The translations under genes were made by a program, and so were the position numbers. 64,000 bases of DNA from Haloferax larsenii JCM 13917 (GTDB taxonomy: Archaea; Halobacteriota; Halobacteria; Halobacteriales; Haloferacaceae). Below the pieces are notes generated by a model that was not told the DNA's origin, did no database searches, and saw nothing but the letters and a program-made list of their open reading frames with translations. The stretch lies in NCBI RefSeq assembly GCF_000336955.1, contig NZ_AOLI01000031.1, positions 1 through 64,000 of the forward strand, given 5' to 3'. Below are positions 33,949 to 42,518 of this stretch, piece after piece. The first letter of the stretch is position 1. Each line of letters begins with the position of its first letter.

Positions 33949-34968
33949 ATGATTTCGTCACGATTCGTACTCAAGCGGCTGCTGTTGCTCGTTCCGGTGC
34001 TGGTGGGAGTGGCATCGCTCGTCTTCTCTATCCTGCACCTCTCGCCGGGCGACCCCGCGCTTACCATCGCGGGCGAGCGTGCGAGCGAGGAGTTCGTCAA
34101 GCAGGTCGAAGAGAGCCTCGGCCTCAACGACCCAATCTGGGTGCAGTACGGCCGGTTTATCGCCGACGCCGCCCAGTTCCAGTTCGGAGAGTCGTTCATC
34201 ATCCAGCGGAACACGACCGTTCGCGAGGTTCTGGTGAACAAGCTGCCGGTCACGCTCGAACTCGCCATCTACGGCCAGCTTATCGGCGTGTTCCTCGGCA
34301 TCCCGCTGGGCATCCTCAGCGCCGTCAAGCAAGACAGCATCACGGACCACTTGACCCGTATCGGCGCGCTCGCCGGTATCAGCGTGCCCATCTTCTGGAG
34401 CGGTCCGCTTCTCATCCTGCTTTTCGCGCAGGTGCTCGGCGTGCTCCCGACGAGTGGTCGCATCTCGGTCCTCTACAACGTAGAGGCCATCCGAGTGACG
34501 GGCCTCGTCACCGTGGACACCCTCATCGCTGGGGAGTGGGACATGTTCGTCTCCGCTGTCCGGCACATGATTCTCCCGGCGTCGGTCATCGGCGTCTACT
34601 CGATGGCGCTCATCTCGCGGATGATGCGGTCGTCGATGCTGGAGGTCATCCGCCAAGACTACATTCGGACCGCCCGCGCGAAGGGCCAAGGCGCGAAGAT
34701 TACGGTCCTGAAACACGGCTTCCGCAACGCAATGATTCCCGTCATCACGGTCATCGGCATCCAGTTCGGTGGCCTGCTCGGCGGTGCAGTGCTGACGGAG
34801 ACGGTGTTCGCCATCGGTGGCATCGGAACGCTCCTCGTCGAGGCCATCAAGGTCGGCGACTACCCCATCGTTCAGGGGACGGTTCTGACGTTCGCGTTCC
34901 TGTTCACGCTGGTCAACCTCGGTGTGGACATCACCTACTCCATCCTTGACCCGAGGATCGAACAATGA
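33949..34968 (+). CDS. dppB: peptide-type ABC transporter permease DppB
   Basis: A 339-residue permease with six transmembrane helices. It starts with the family hallmark (FVLKRLLLLVPVLVGVASLV) and SPGDPA at 27-32. The EAA loop DYIRTARAKGQGAKITVLKH at 236-255 contacts the ATPase. It forms the translocation channel with DppC. It starts 22 bp after dppA and overlaps dppC by 4 bp, showing a dppA-B-C unit. Confidence 0.93.
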   Translation: MISSRFVLKRLLLLVPVLVGVASLVFSILHLSPGDPALTIAGERASEEFVKQVEESLGLNDPIWVQYGRFIADAAQFQFGESFIIQRNTTVREVLVNKLPVTLELAIYGQLIGVFLGIPLGILSAVKQDSITDHLTRIGALAGISVPIFWSGPLLILLFAQVLGVLPTSGRISVLYNVEAIRVTGLVTVDTLIAGEWDMFVSAVRHMILPASVIGVYSMALISRMMRSSMLEVIRQDYIRTARAKGQGAKITVLKHGFRNAMIPVITVIGIQFGGLLGGAVLTETVFAIGGIGTLLVEAIKVGDYPIVQGTVLTFAFLFTLVNLGVDITYSILDPRIEQ

Positions 34969-35900
34969 GCACCGAAACGAAAACCACGACCGAGACGACG
35001 ACGGGGACTGGAGAACGCGGCCTTATCGACCGCGTGACAGCGTCGCCGTTCGTCTCGAAACTCCTGTCGAACCGCCTGGCGTTGGCGGGTATCGCCATCA
35101 TCGTGACGATGGTGGTCGTCGCCATCTACGCGAGGCTCTTCGTCTCGCTGGACGCCATCACCCAGTCGCAACTGGGGACGAACCCGAACCGCGCCGCGCC
35201 CAGTCTCGAATATCTCTTCGGGACTGACGGGCAGGCGCGCAGCCTCCTCCCGCGGGTCGCCTACGGCGCGTGGTACGCGATGCTGTTCGGAACCGTCACC
35301 GTCGCGGCCTCGACCACCCTCGGTGTCGGTCTCGGCATCATCGCGGCCTACTACGGCGACGTGACGGACAACGTCATCATGCGGACGATGGACGTGCTGC
35401 TCGCGTTCCCGTCGCTGTTGTTGGCGCTCGCGCTCGTCGCCATCTTCCCGGACGACCTCGGACTGTGGCGTGCGGTCGCCGCCCTGACGCTCGTCTACAC
35501 GCCGCGGTTCGCCCGCGTCGTTCGCGGGGCGGCACTGACCGTCCTCGAAAACGAGTACATCGACGCGACCATCGCGCTGGGTGCGACCGACCCGCGCGTG
35601 CTCGTTCGGCACGTCCTGCCGAACTGTCTGGCACCCATTACGGTCCAGAGTACGCTCAACTTCGGGCTCGCCATCATCGACCTCGCAGCGCTCTCGTTCC
35701 TCGGCTTCGGTGCCGCGGCGGGGACGCCCTCGTGGGGACTGATGCTCTCGAACGGTGTGAGCCAGGGCCTGCTGACGGGTGTCTGGTGGTGGTCGTTCTT
35801 CCCCGGGTTCTTCCTCGCACTCACCGTGCTGGGATTCAACCTCCTCGGCGACGGGATGCGCGACGCACTGGACCCGCGGATGCGGGAAGCGGTCGATTAA
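34965..35900 (+). CDS. dppC: peptide-type ABC transporter permease DppC
   Basis: A 311-residue permease partner. It begins with a Thr-rich cytoplasmic N-terminus (about 1-25), then six helices. The EAA loop is EYIDATIALGATDPRVLVRH near 195-214. The C-terminus (FNLLGDGMRDALDPRMRE) is the family signature. The ATGA overlap with dppB marks translational coupling, and it lies 3 bp ahead of a small membrane gene. Confidence 0.93.
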   Translation: MSTETKTTTETTTGTGERGLIDRVTASPFVSKLLSNRLALAGIAIIVTMVVVAIYARLFVSLDAITQSQLGTNPNRAAPSLEYLFGTDGQARSLLPRVAYGAWYAMLFGTVTVAASTTLGVGLGIIAAYYGDVTDNVIMRTMDVLLAFPSLLLALALVAIFPDDLGLWRAVAALTLVYTPRFARVVRGAALTVLENEYIDATIALGATDPRVLVRHVLPNCLAPITVQSTLNFGLAIIDLAALSFLGFGAAAGTPSWGLMLSNGVSQGLLTGVWWWSFFPGFFLALTVLGFNLLGDGMRDALDPRMREAVD

Positions 35901-35903
35901 TCG

Positions 35904-36293
35904 ATGACTGCCGCGCCCGACCACCCTGCGGACGAACGCCCACCGCTCAGTGAACGACTGGGTGTCAGACTTCGGTTGGTCGGCACGGCGCTCTTCGCGG
36001 GCGTCGTCGTCACCGCCGTGTCGGTGGTCGCCGCGACGATGCTCTCGGACCCGACTGCGAGTGTCGAGACGGCGTTCGCGCTCGGCTCGCTCGTGTTCGG
36101 GTTCGGCCTGCTCGGGTGGTCGGGTGCGGTCGCACTCGGCCGCGGTATCGAGTCGATGCAGGAGACGCTCGACACCCAAACCGGGTGGACAGAACCCGAT
36201 GCCCGTCGGGCGATGGCGCGAATCATCGGCTTCGGCCTCGGCGTGATGCTCGGAGCGATGGTCGTCGGCTCCGTCGTCCTCGGGCTCGTATAG
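35904..36293 (+). CDS. small membrane protein at the end of the dpp operon (DUF7268-type)
   Basis: A 129-residue protein starting at the ATG 3 bp after dppC. Three hydrophobic segments (about 21-43, 51-71 and 108-127) and a polar loop with a putative amphipathic helix (MQETLDTQTGWTEPDARRAM) are seen. It is probably co-transcribed with the transporter, but I know no role for it there. The DUF number is from memory. Confidence 0.7.
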   Translation: MTAAPDHPADERPPLSERLGVRLRLVGTALFAGVVVTAVSVVAATMLSDPTASVETAFALGSLVFGFGLLGWSGAVALGRGIESMQETLDTQTGWTEPDARRAMARIIGFGLGVMLGAMVVGSVVLGLV

Positions 36294-36307
36294 CGCGATA
36301 CGGCCGG

Positions 36308-36313
36308 TTTTTT
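36308..36313 (+). terminator. T-tract terminator of the dpp operon
   Basis: CCGG followed by TTTTTT just after the last gene of the operon (stop at 36293). T-tracts act as intrinsic terminators in archaea. Confidence 0.45.
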
Positions 36314-36391
36314 GGCTGCACGTTCACAGTGGCGTCACCCTGAGTGCACGGTCACAGCGAGCGTTATCTCCGCTCCGTCCGTACAACTGTC

Positions 36392-36994
36392 ATGAACAGA
36401 AACGAGATTCGACAGGCGTGGGACGAGGTGTCTGAAACGTACGCTCGAACTCGCGACCCGACCGGGTCGGATGCGGCTCTCCTGTCGGAACTCACCGAGA
36501 TGCTGCCCGAGAATCCACTCGTCGTCGACGTGGGCTGTGGCGACGGTGCTCGGACGCTCGCGAACTTGCCACCCGGAAGCGTCGGTCTCGACTTCGCTCG
36601 CCGCGGGTTGGACCTCGCCCGCGACACCGTGCCGGAGGCGCGACTGGTGCAGGCGGATATGTGCTCGCTCCCGTTTCGAGAAGCGTCGGTCGATGCGATT
36701 ACCGCGTACCACGCGGTCTTTCACGTCCCGCGAGAGTCGCATCCGGCGGTCTATCGGGAGTTCACCCGCGTGCTGAAACCGGGGGGAATGTTGCTGATGA
36801 CGCTCCCGTCTGGGCGCTTCCAGACAGTCCGCCGCCGATGGATGGGCGGCGAGATGTTCTTTTCGGCACCGGGGCGCGCACAGACGCTTCAGCAACTCCG
36901 GGACGCAGGGTTCGAAGGTATTGAGACACGAGTCGCGGACGACCCGCTCGGCAGTCAGAGTGAGTTCGTGTTTGCAACGCGAAACGACGCGTGA
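36392..36994 (+). CDS. class I SAM-dependent methyltransferase
   Basis: A 200-residue methyltransferase of the type-11 class. Motif I is VVDVGCGDGARTLANLP near residue 45, the acidic post-I strand is GSVGLDFARRGL, motif IV is AITAYHAVFHVPRES, and motif VI is RVLKPGGMLLMTLPSG. It transfers a methyl group from SAM to an unknown acceptor. The start at 36392 (MNRNEIRQAWDEVSETYART) is favoured because it matches the usual short N-terminus. It converges on the orc gene with 2 bp between stops. Confidence 0.88.
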   Translation: MNRNEIRQAWDEVSETYARTRDPTGSDAALLSELTEMLPENPLVVDVGCGDGARTLANLPPGSVGLDFARRGLDLARDTVPEARLVQADMCSLPFREASVDAITAYHAVFHVPRESHPAVYREFTRVLKPGGMLLMTLPSGRFQTVRRRWMGGEMFFSAPGRAQTLQQLRDAGFEGIETRVADDPLGSQSEFVFATRNDA

Positions 36995-36996
36995 GA

Positions 36997-38223
36997 TTAG
37001 ACAGCTTCGGCCTGCTGTGCCGTCCGGCGAATCTCTTCTAAGACGGAGTCGAGAGCGAGCACGTCAGAGAGCGCTTCCATCGCGCTGGAGAAAGGCACGT
37101 CGAGGGCGTAGCTGTAGTAGTTCCCGCGCGACCCGGTACGGTTCTCTTCTGCCGAGAGGATGCCGAGCATCCGGAGGTCCGAGAGGTGGTTGTGAACCGA
37201 GCGCTGTGCGAGCGGGTCGATACCGGCGGAGTTGCACAGCCGAAGATACTCCTGATACAGGTCGCGCATCCGGCAGGGCGTCTCGTCGTGGGCGGCCTTC
37301 GAGACGACGGCGAGGAGCGCGAAGTGCCCGTTTTCTGTGAGTTCGCGCATCCCCTCGACGACGCGCTCCTGTTCGAGTTTCTGCCGGGCGATATCGACGT
37401 GGTCGAGCGTGATTTGTGAGTCGTCGTTGTTCTCGGCGTGTTCGCCAGCGAGTCTAAGCAGGTCCAGCGCCTGTCGAGCACTCCCGCTGTCGCGGGCGGC
37501 GAGGGCCGCACAGAGGTTGAGGACTCCTTCTTCGCACGCGCCCTCGGCGATAGCGACGTCGGCACGCGATTCGAGGATGTTCTGGAGTTCGGGTGCTTGG
37601 TAAGGCGGGAAGTGCAGTTCGCGCTCACAGAGCGTGTCCTGCACGCGCGGGTCGAGTTGGTCGTGGAACTTGAAGTCGTTCGAGATGCCGACGAGGCCGA
37701 CTTTGGCCGCTTCGAGCTTCCCGTTCGAGCGCGCCCGCGGGAGTTCGTAGAGGAGTTCGTCGCGCTCCCCGATGGAGTCGACTTCGTCGAGGACGATGAG
37801 GATGGTTCCACCCACGTCGTCTAACTCTTGGAACAACTTCTTGAAGACGGTCTGTTGGGGATAGCCGGTCGAGCTGATTTCGGCACCCGGCGGGCGAAGT
37901 TCGTTGACGAGTTCCACCGCGACCTGATACGACGAGTTGAGTGTCTTACAGTTGATGGAGATGACGCTCAAGTCGACGTCGTCGTACTGAGAGACGTCTT
38001 CGAGGAGCATCTCCAGGAGAAACTCGGTTACTGCCGTCTTGCCCACGCCGGTGTTCCCGTAGAGAAAGACGTTGTTCGGTTCCCACCCGTCGACGACGGG
38101 CTGGAGCGCATCCATGTACTCCGAGATTTCGTCGTCCCGCTCTTGGATGCGCTCGGGCTTGTAGGACTCCCCGAGGGCGTCCTTGTTTGTGAAGATGTTT
38201 TGTTTTCGCTCGAACCGGCGCAT
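36997..38223 (-). CDS. orc: Orc1/Cdc6-family replication initiator
   Basis: A 408-residue AAA+ initiator. Walker A is GNTGVGKTA at 56-64, Walker B is ILIVLDEVDSIG near 137-148, sensor 1 is LVGISNDFKF and the sensor 2/lid region is GSARQALDLLR. A C-terminal winged-helix domain (about 310-395, RMRDLYQEYLRLCNSAGIDP) binds DNA. It should recognise origin repeats and help load MCM. Directly upstream is an array of matching repeats (38542-38942), the standard archaeal pairing of initiator and origin. TATTTAAA lies 31 nt before the ATG. From memory it corresponds to the orc5/oriC2 locus of Haloferax volcanii. Confidence 0.93.
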   Translation of the reverse strand: MRRFERKQNIFTNKDALGESYKPERIQERDDEISEYMDALQPVVDGWEPNNVFLYGNTGVGKTAVTEFLLEMLLEDVSQYDDVDLSVISINCKTLNSSYQVAVELVNELRPPGAEISSTGYPQQTVFKKLFQELDDVGGTILIVLDEVDSIGERDELLYELPRARSNGKLEAAKVGLVGISNDFKFHDQLDPRVQDTLCERELHFPPYQAPELQNILESRADVAIAEGACEEGVLNLCAALAARDSGSARQALDLLRLAGEHAENNDDSQITLDHVDIARQKLEQERVVEGMRELTENGHFALLAVVSKAAHDETPCRMRDLYQEYLRLCNSAGIDPLAQRSVHNHLSDLRMLGILSAEENRTGSRGNYYSYALDVPFSSAMEALSDVLALDSVLEEIRRTAQQAEAV

Positions 38224-38541
38224 TGGCGTCGGGTCGTTGTGCCGTCCCCTTATTTAAAACCCCGATTTCATCTGATACATGTGAATTTAGTTGGCTAGCG
38301 GTAGGTGACGTGAATAACCGATATAGGGGTCTAGACGGGTGTGTGGTGGTGTTGTGTCTGTGAACGAGTCCTAGAAGAGTTACTGAATAATCACTTAGTG
38401 GGACGAACAATCAGTGGATGACTGTTTGCTCGGTTCGAGTCCTCGGTCGACTCTCTCGATTCTGTTGTGTCACTTCTTCGCTCTGGTTCGAGTGACGTGG
38501 TGTCGAGTGTGTCACTTCATCGGTCGCAGGACAGACAGACA

Positions 38542-38562
38542 CACACCACTCTTGCAAGTGAA
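38542..38562 (-). repeat. origin recognition box 1 (inverted)
   Basis: On the minus strand TTCACTTGCAAGAGTGGTGT, matching the array to its right but in opposite orientation. It faces the direct copies across about 140 bp. Confidence 0.8.
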
Positions 38563-38699
38563 GCGTCTTCTACGAGAGTGTCTAGAAGAACAACAGTGCG
38601 TACTTTCAACTAAAGCGTTGACACTTGTTGGGTCGGTAGCAGGGTGGAAATTGAACTGCAGTGGCGGTATATGCTGCCTAGAGGGTCCAAAGCGGCTGA

Positions 38700-38720
38700 T
38701 TCACCTGCAACTGTGGTGGG
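38700..38720 (+). repeat. origin recognition box 2
   Basis: TTCACCTGCAACTGTGGTGG; one C/T difference from the consensus core. Confidence 0.8.
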
Positions 38721-38745
38721 TGAACGACGGAACACGAATCGAGAG

Positions 38746-38766
38746 TTCACTTGTACCGGTGGTCTG
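38746..38766 (+). repeat. origin recognition box 3
   Basis: TTCACTTGTACCGGTGGTCT; spaced 46 bp from box 2. Confidence 0.8.
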
Positions 38767-38800
38767 TCCCACCGACTCCCCACCCAGACGCTCACACCTC

Positions 38801-38821
38801 TTCACTTGCATCGGTGGTGTC
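38801..38821 (+). repeat. origin recognition box 4
   Basis: TTCACTTGCATCGGTGGTGT; spaced 55 bp from box 3. Confidence 0.85.
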
Positions 38822-38856
38822 TGTCTGTCCCCGATGCCTCCCGCCTGTCGGCTAGA

Positions 38857-38877
38857 TTCACTTGCAATTGTGGTGTG
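38857..38877 (+). repeat. origin recognition box 5
   Basis: TTCACTTGCAATTGTGGTGT; spaced 56 bp from box 4, followed by a G/T tract. Confidence 0.85.
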
Positions 38878-38921
38878 TGGGTGCCTGTTCGGCGGTCACA
38901 CCGGGCTTCGGTATCGCCGCA

Positions 38922-38942
38922 TTCACTTGCATCAGTGGTCTG
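38922..38942 (+). repeat. origin recognition box 6
   Basis: TTCACTTGCATCAGTGGTCT; spaced 65 bp from box 5, followed by a GTGTGGGG tract. Confidence 0.85.
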
Positions 38943-39099
38943 TGTGGGGTGGAAAGGGGTGAATGGAGTCACCCGTTTCGATACACCACCAGTTGGACGT
39001 TGCTGTTGTCTCTGGTTCACACGAGTTCACCAGAAATCGGCAGACAGTCACGCCATCGAACCCTCGCCCTTTAGGCCAACGGACGTGTGAACTCCTGTC

Positions 39100-40080
39100 G
39101 TGGACCGACGTGCTCTCCGTACGCTTACACTCGCCCTCCTCGCGGTAGTCGCACTCGCGGTGGTCGCCGCGACTATCGACTCGACCGTCGTCACCGAAGG
39201 TGGCTCCTCCGGGTTCGGTGCAGGACCGAACGACGGTGCCGTTGCAGGCGAGAGCGAATCGACAGGATTCGAGCCGCTTTCGGGGTCGGGCGGTGGGTTT
39301 AGCCTTCCGACACCGTGTCTCCCGTGGCTCCTCTCTCCGACGATACTCGGACTCATCGCCGGTGTGTTTCTTCTCATGGGCGCGTACGCCTACTGGCGCT
39401 CGCAGTCGTTTCTCCCACCGATTGCGATTGGGCTGGCGCTCGGACCGCCGGTTATTCTTGTTCTCGCACTCCTGACGGCGTGCCAGCGCGACTTCTCGTT
39501 TTCGTCGCGTGCATCCGATGCGGTCGGAAACATCTCACTGGTCCCGCCGGGTGGCGGCGGCCTCCCCGGAGGCGGTGCCGGGAGTGCGAGCAGCGTCTCG
39601 CCACCGACTGCACTCTTCGGTCTCCTCCTGCTCGTCGCACTCGCAGCGGCGGTCTTGATGCTCGTCACGTCGACCGGAGACTCGTCTCCGTCGGACGACG
39701 ACCCCGAGATGGACCCTGACGACGGGCATCCCGACGTTGCTGCTGTGGGGCGGGCGGCCGGAGCCGCGGCGGAACGAATCGAATCAGGCGGTGCCGACGT
39801 GGAAAACGAAGTCTTCCGCGCGTGGGGTGAGATGACTGCCCTCCTCGACGTTCCGAATCGGTCGGCGGCGACGCCCGACGAGTTCGCCACCGCGGCTGTC
39901 GACGCCGGGATGGACCGAGACGACGTCACCGAACTGACGACGCTGTTCGAAGCAGTCCGGTACGGTGGCGCCGAGGCGACTGCGGAACGCGAGCGCCGCG
40001 CCGTGCACGCACTCCGCAACATCGAAGCGACCTACGCCGACGCAGACGGGTCAGGCGACTACGCGGAGGGTGGCCGATGA
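39100..40080 (+). CDS. DUF4129-domain membrane protein
   Basis: A 326-residue protein with a GTG start at 39100. It has an N-terminal hydrophobic signal-anchor (about 9-25), a Gly/Ser-rich external stretch, then helices near 79-101, 105-127 and 167-187. The cytoplasmic C-terminal domain (about 215-325, ENEVFRAWGEMTALLDVPNR and on) is the DUF4129 module found with DUF58 and MoxR proteins, often in transglutaminase clusters. It opens a four-gene unit (DUF4129, DUF7269, DUF58, membrane protein) with overlapping ends, suggesting one complex in the membrane. Confidence 0.85.
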   Translation: MDRRALRTLTLALLAVVALAVVAATIDSTVVTEGGSSGFGAGPNDGAVAGESESTGFEPLSGSGGGFSLPTPCLPWLLSPTILGLIAGVFLLMGAYAYWRSQSFLPPIAIGLALGPPVILVLALLTACQRDFSFSSRASDAVGNISLVPPGGGGLPGGGAGSASSVSPPTALFGLLLLVALAAAVLMLVTSTGDSSPSDDDPEMDPDDGHPDVAAVGRAAGAAAERIESGGADVENEVFRAWGEMTALLDVPNRSAATPDEFATAAVDAGMDRDDVTELTTLFEAVRYGGAEATAERERRAVHALRNIEATYADADGSGDYAEGGR

Positions 40081-40700
40081 TTTCGAGACGTTCGTTCGCC
40101 GTGCTCGTCGGTGTCGCAGCGACAGTGACTGGGCTGGCGGTCGTCGTGGGCGTTCGACTGGGCCTCGGACTCACCGACGTGTTTCTCGCTCTCGTCGCGG
40201 CGTTGGCGACGATTCAAGGGCTCCGATACGTCCAGCGACGCCGGGAAACCACCGTGCGAACGACCCAAACGAGTGACCCTGAAGTTCGGGTCGCCGTGCC
40301 GGTGCCGGGTTCGGACTTCGACGACCAACTCGTCGCGGCCACGTCGCGCCGAACGCGATGGTCTGCTCGCGACAACATAAACGACCGTCTCGAAACGGCC
40401 GCGCGCCGCGCGCTTATCCTCCGGGATGGTCGAACGCCGGACGAGGCAGACACGCTCATCGAAACGGGCGCGTGGACCGACGACGTGGTCGCTGCTCGGT
40501 TCTTGGGTGCGGATATTCCGATTTCGTTTCGGCAGCGACTCCGCTTTTTCATCTCTGGGCAGACGGTGTTGACGTCTCGCGTCGCCCGAACTGTCGATGC
40601 TATCGACCGAATCGGACGCGACTCGCGTCCCGGACAGGACACCGGGCGTGCGACCGACCACGAACGAACGCGGCGACTCGATGCAAAGGTGGGACGATGA
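40077..40700 (+). CDS. conserved haloarchaeal membrane protein (DUF7269-type)
   Basis: A 207-residue protein overlapping the previous gene by 4 bp (ATGA). Two adjacent hydrophobic helices at the N-terminus (about 7-25 and 29-48) are followed by a soluble basic/acidic domain (about 50-207) with DEADTLIETGAWTDDVVAAR. It is always-neighbour material of DUF58/MoxR clusters in haloarchaea; the DUF number is from memory. Function unknown. Confidence 0.75.
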   Translation: MISRRSFAVLVGVAATVTGLAVVVGVRLGLGLTDVFLALVAALATIQGLRYVQRRRETTVRTTQTSDPEVRVAVPVPGSDFDDQLVAATSRRTRWSARDNINDRLETAARRALILRDGRTPDEADTLIETGAWTDDVVAARFLGADIPISFRQRLRFFISGQTVLTSRVARTVDAIDRIGRDSRPGQDTGRATDHERTRRLDAKVGR

Positions 40701-41965
40701 CGCAGGGATTCGACACCGAACGATGGCACGGAATCGAAGGGCTCGTTCTCGTCAGTGCGGCCGCGGGTGTCTTCATGCGCACTCCCCCACTGCTTCTCCT
40801 CGCGGGGCTGGGCATCGTCCTACTCGGATACGTCCGCATCGCGACGCTCGACGAGGTCTCGATTCAGGTCGAACGCGAACTCTCCGACTCGACGCCCGAC
40901 GCGGACGACGAGGTAACGGTCACGCTCCGCGTCACCAACGAGGGAACGAGGACGCTTTTCGACCTCAGACTCGTCGATGGTGTGCCGCCGGCGCTGGCAG
41001 TCTCGGACGGGACTGCCCGACTCGGGACCGCTCTTCGACCGGGTGCGACTGCGTCTACCACCTACACCGTGACTGCAATTCGCGGCGAGCACACGTGGGA
41101 CGAGACAGTCGTCGTCGCCCGCGACCCGAGCGGGGCTATCGAGCGCAGAGAAACGTTCCACACCGAGACGACGATGCGGTGTGAGCCAGAACTGGCGGCT
41201 ACCGCCGACCTTCCGCTCCGGGGACTCACCTCGCAGTACACCGGTCGCGTCGAGACCGACGTCCCGGGGTCTGGCTTGGAGTTCGCGTCGATTCGCGAGT
41301 ACCGCCACGGCGACCCGATTCGCCGCATCGACTGGAACCGACGCGCCCGGACGGGAGAACTCTCGACAGTCCAGTTCAGAGAGGAGCGCGCAGCGACGGT
41401 CGTCCTCGTCGTCGACACCCGTTCCGAGGCGCACGTCGCGCCGGCGACGGATGCCGAGACTGCGGTCGAACGCTGTGTCGACGCGGCGAGTATCGCGTTC
41501 CCGGCGCTTCTCGACAGCGGCGACAGGGTCGGCGTGGCCGCATTCGGTCCCGAGGAGTGTTGGCTGCCGCCGTCCGGCGGTGGCGACCACCGCGCCCGTG
41601 CGCGCCGGCTCTTTGCCACGCACTCGGCGTTCTCACCAGCGCCCTCTGATGCGGCGTTCTTCCCTTCAATCGCGATGCGTCGGTTGCGCCGCCGACTGTC
41701 GAGCGACGCACAGGTCATCTTCTGTTCACCGCTGACTGACGACTACGCCGTGTCGGTCGCGCGGCGATTGGAGGCGTACGGTCACGCCGTCACTGTCGTC
41801 TCACCCGACCCGACGTCGACCGAGTCACTCGGTGCACGCCTCGCCCGCATCGAGCGAGACCTGCGCCTCCGTGACCTCCGTCGCGCTGGCGTTCGCGTCG
41901 TCGATTGGGGTGACGAACCGCTCGGTGTCTCGCTCGAACGGGCGGAGGCGGGGTGGTCGCGATGA
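40697..41965 (+). CDS. DUF58-domain protein
   Basis: A 422-residue protein starting at the ATG at 40697, which overlaps the previous stop (ATGA); the longer frame upstream is spurious. It has two N-terminal helices (about 13-45), a beta-sandwich domain and the DUF58 signature FASIREYRHGDPIRRIDWNR near 195-215, followed by a von Willebrand A-like part (VVLVVDTRSEAHV with a partial MIDAS). DUF58 proteins work with MoxR ATPases, probably in membrane protein or cofactor maturation. The MoxR partner is encoded convergently at 42519. Confidence 0.88.
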   Translation: MTQGFDTERWHGIEGLVLVSAAAGVFMRTPPLLLLAGLGIVLLGYVRIATLDEVSIQVERELSDSTPDADDEVTVTLRVTNEGTRTLFDLRLVDGVPPALAVSDGTARLGTALRPGATASTTYTVTAIRGEHTWDETVVVARDPSGAIERRETFHTETTMRCEPELAATADLPLRGLTSQYTGRVETDVPGSGLEFASIREYRHGDPIRRIDWNRRARTGELSTVQFREERAATVVLVVDTRSEAHVAPATDAETAVERCVDAASIAFPALLDSGDRVGVAAFGPEECWLPPSGGGDHRARARRLFATHSAFSPAPSDAAFFPSIAMRRLRRRLSSDAQVIFCSPLTDDYAVSVARRLEAYGHAVTVVSPDPTSTESLGARLARIERDLRLRDLRRAGVRVVDWGDEPLGVSLERAEAGWSR

Positions 41966-42459
41966 GCGAAATCACCCGCCAGCCGACTCGACCGGGGACC
42001 GCGATGGCGCTCTCTGCGGCGGGGCTCTCGGTTCTCGTCCTCGCCGTCACGTCGCCGGCCGCGGCGCTCCTCTCGCTTCTTGCGGGTATCGTTCTCGCTG
42101 GGGGACTCACTCGCGGGTCACGGCGCATCCTCGACGCTGCAGGGGGCATCTACGTCTTAGCACTCCTCCTCGGTGGTCTCGGAGACGCCGGCTCGGAAGT
42201 GCTCTTGCTGGCTGCTATCGCGTCGATTCTCGCGTGGGACATCGCCGAAAACGCGCTCTCAGTCGGGGACCACCTCGGTCGCGAGACGGACACGACTCGC
42301 CTCGAAGTCGTCCACGCGGCGACGACACTGGTCGTCCTCACAGTCGGTGCAGGCATGGTATTCGCTATCGGCACCGCGGCGTCGGGTGGTCAGCCCATCA
42401 CGGCCGTCGTGTTGCTGTTGGTCGGTGTCATCGCGCTCGTCGCCGGGTTGCGTCGATAG
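41962..42459 (+). CDS. small polytopic membrane protein (DUF7519-type)
   Basis: A 165-residue protein, last of the DUF4129 unit, with ATGA overlap at 41962. Six hydrophobic segments fill almost the whole chain, with one polar loop (NALSVGDHLGRETDTTRLEV). No enzymatic motif is visible. Its place in the operon suggests a membrane partner of the DUF58/MoxR system. The DUF number is from memory. Confidence 0.7.
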   Translation: MSEITRQPTRPGTAMALSAAGLSVLVLAVTSPAAALLSLLAGIVLAGGLTRGSRRILDAAGGIYVLALLLGGLGDAGSEVLLLAAIASILAWDIAENALSVGDHLGRETDTTRLEVVHAATTLVVLTVGAGMVFAIGTAASGGQPITAVVLLLVGVIALVAGLRR

Positions 42460-42518
42460 TACGGCGTCGAGAACAGTGGTGGCTACACGCAGCCAGCTTC
42501 TCTTCGCTCGGGAGCGAG

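Larger units (their letters stand above)
38224..39099. other. replication origin region next to orc
   Basis: About 876 bases without a credible gene between the divergent orc and DUF4129 genes. It contains one inverted and five direct copies of an origin-recognition-box-like repeat (consensus TTCACTTGCAnnnGTGGT plus a G/T-rich tail). It is less GC-rich than the flanks, with an AT-richer stretch 38250-38430 (TATTTAAA, GAATTTAG, GAATAA) that is the best candidate for the unwinding element. The layout initiator gene, AT-rich element, oriented repeat array is that of haloarchaeal origins. Confidence 0.85.

Noticed and set aside
34935-36179. 414-codon open frame antisense to dppC and its neighbour
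   Set aside because: Low-complexity Arg/Glu/Gln composition with no domain; overlaps two well-supported genes.
38341-38370. extra origin boxes in the G/T-rich stretch GTGTGTGGTGGTG
   Set aside because: It resembles only the tail of the boxes and lacks the TTCACTTGCA core, as does a weak match at 38651.
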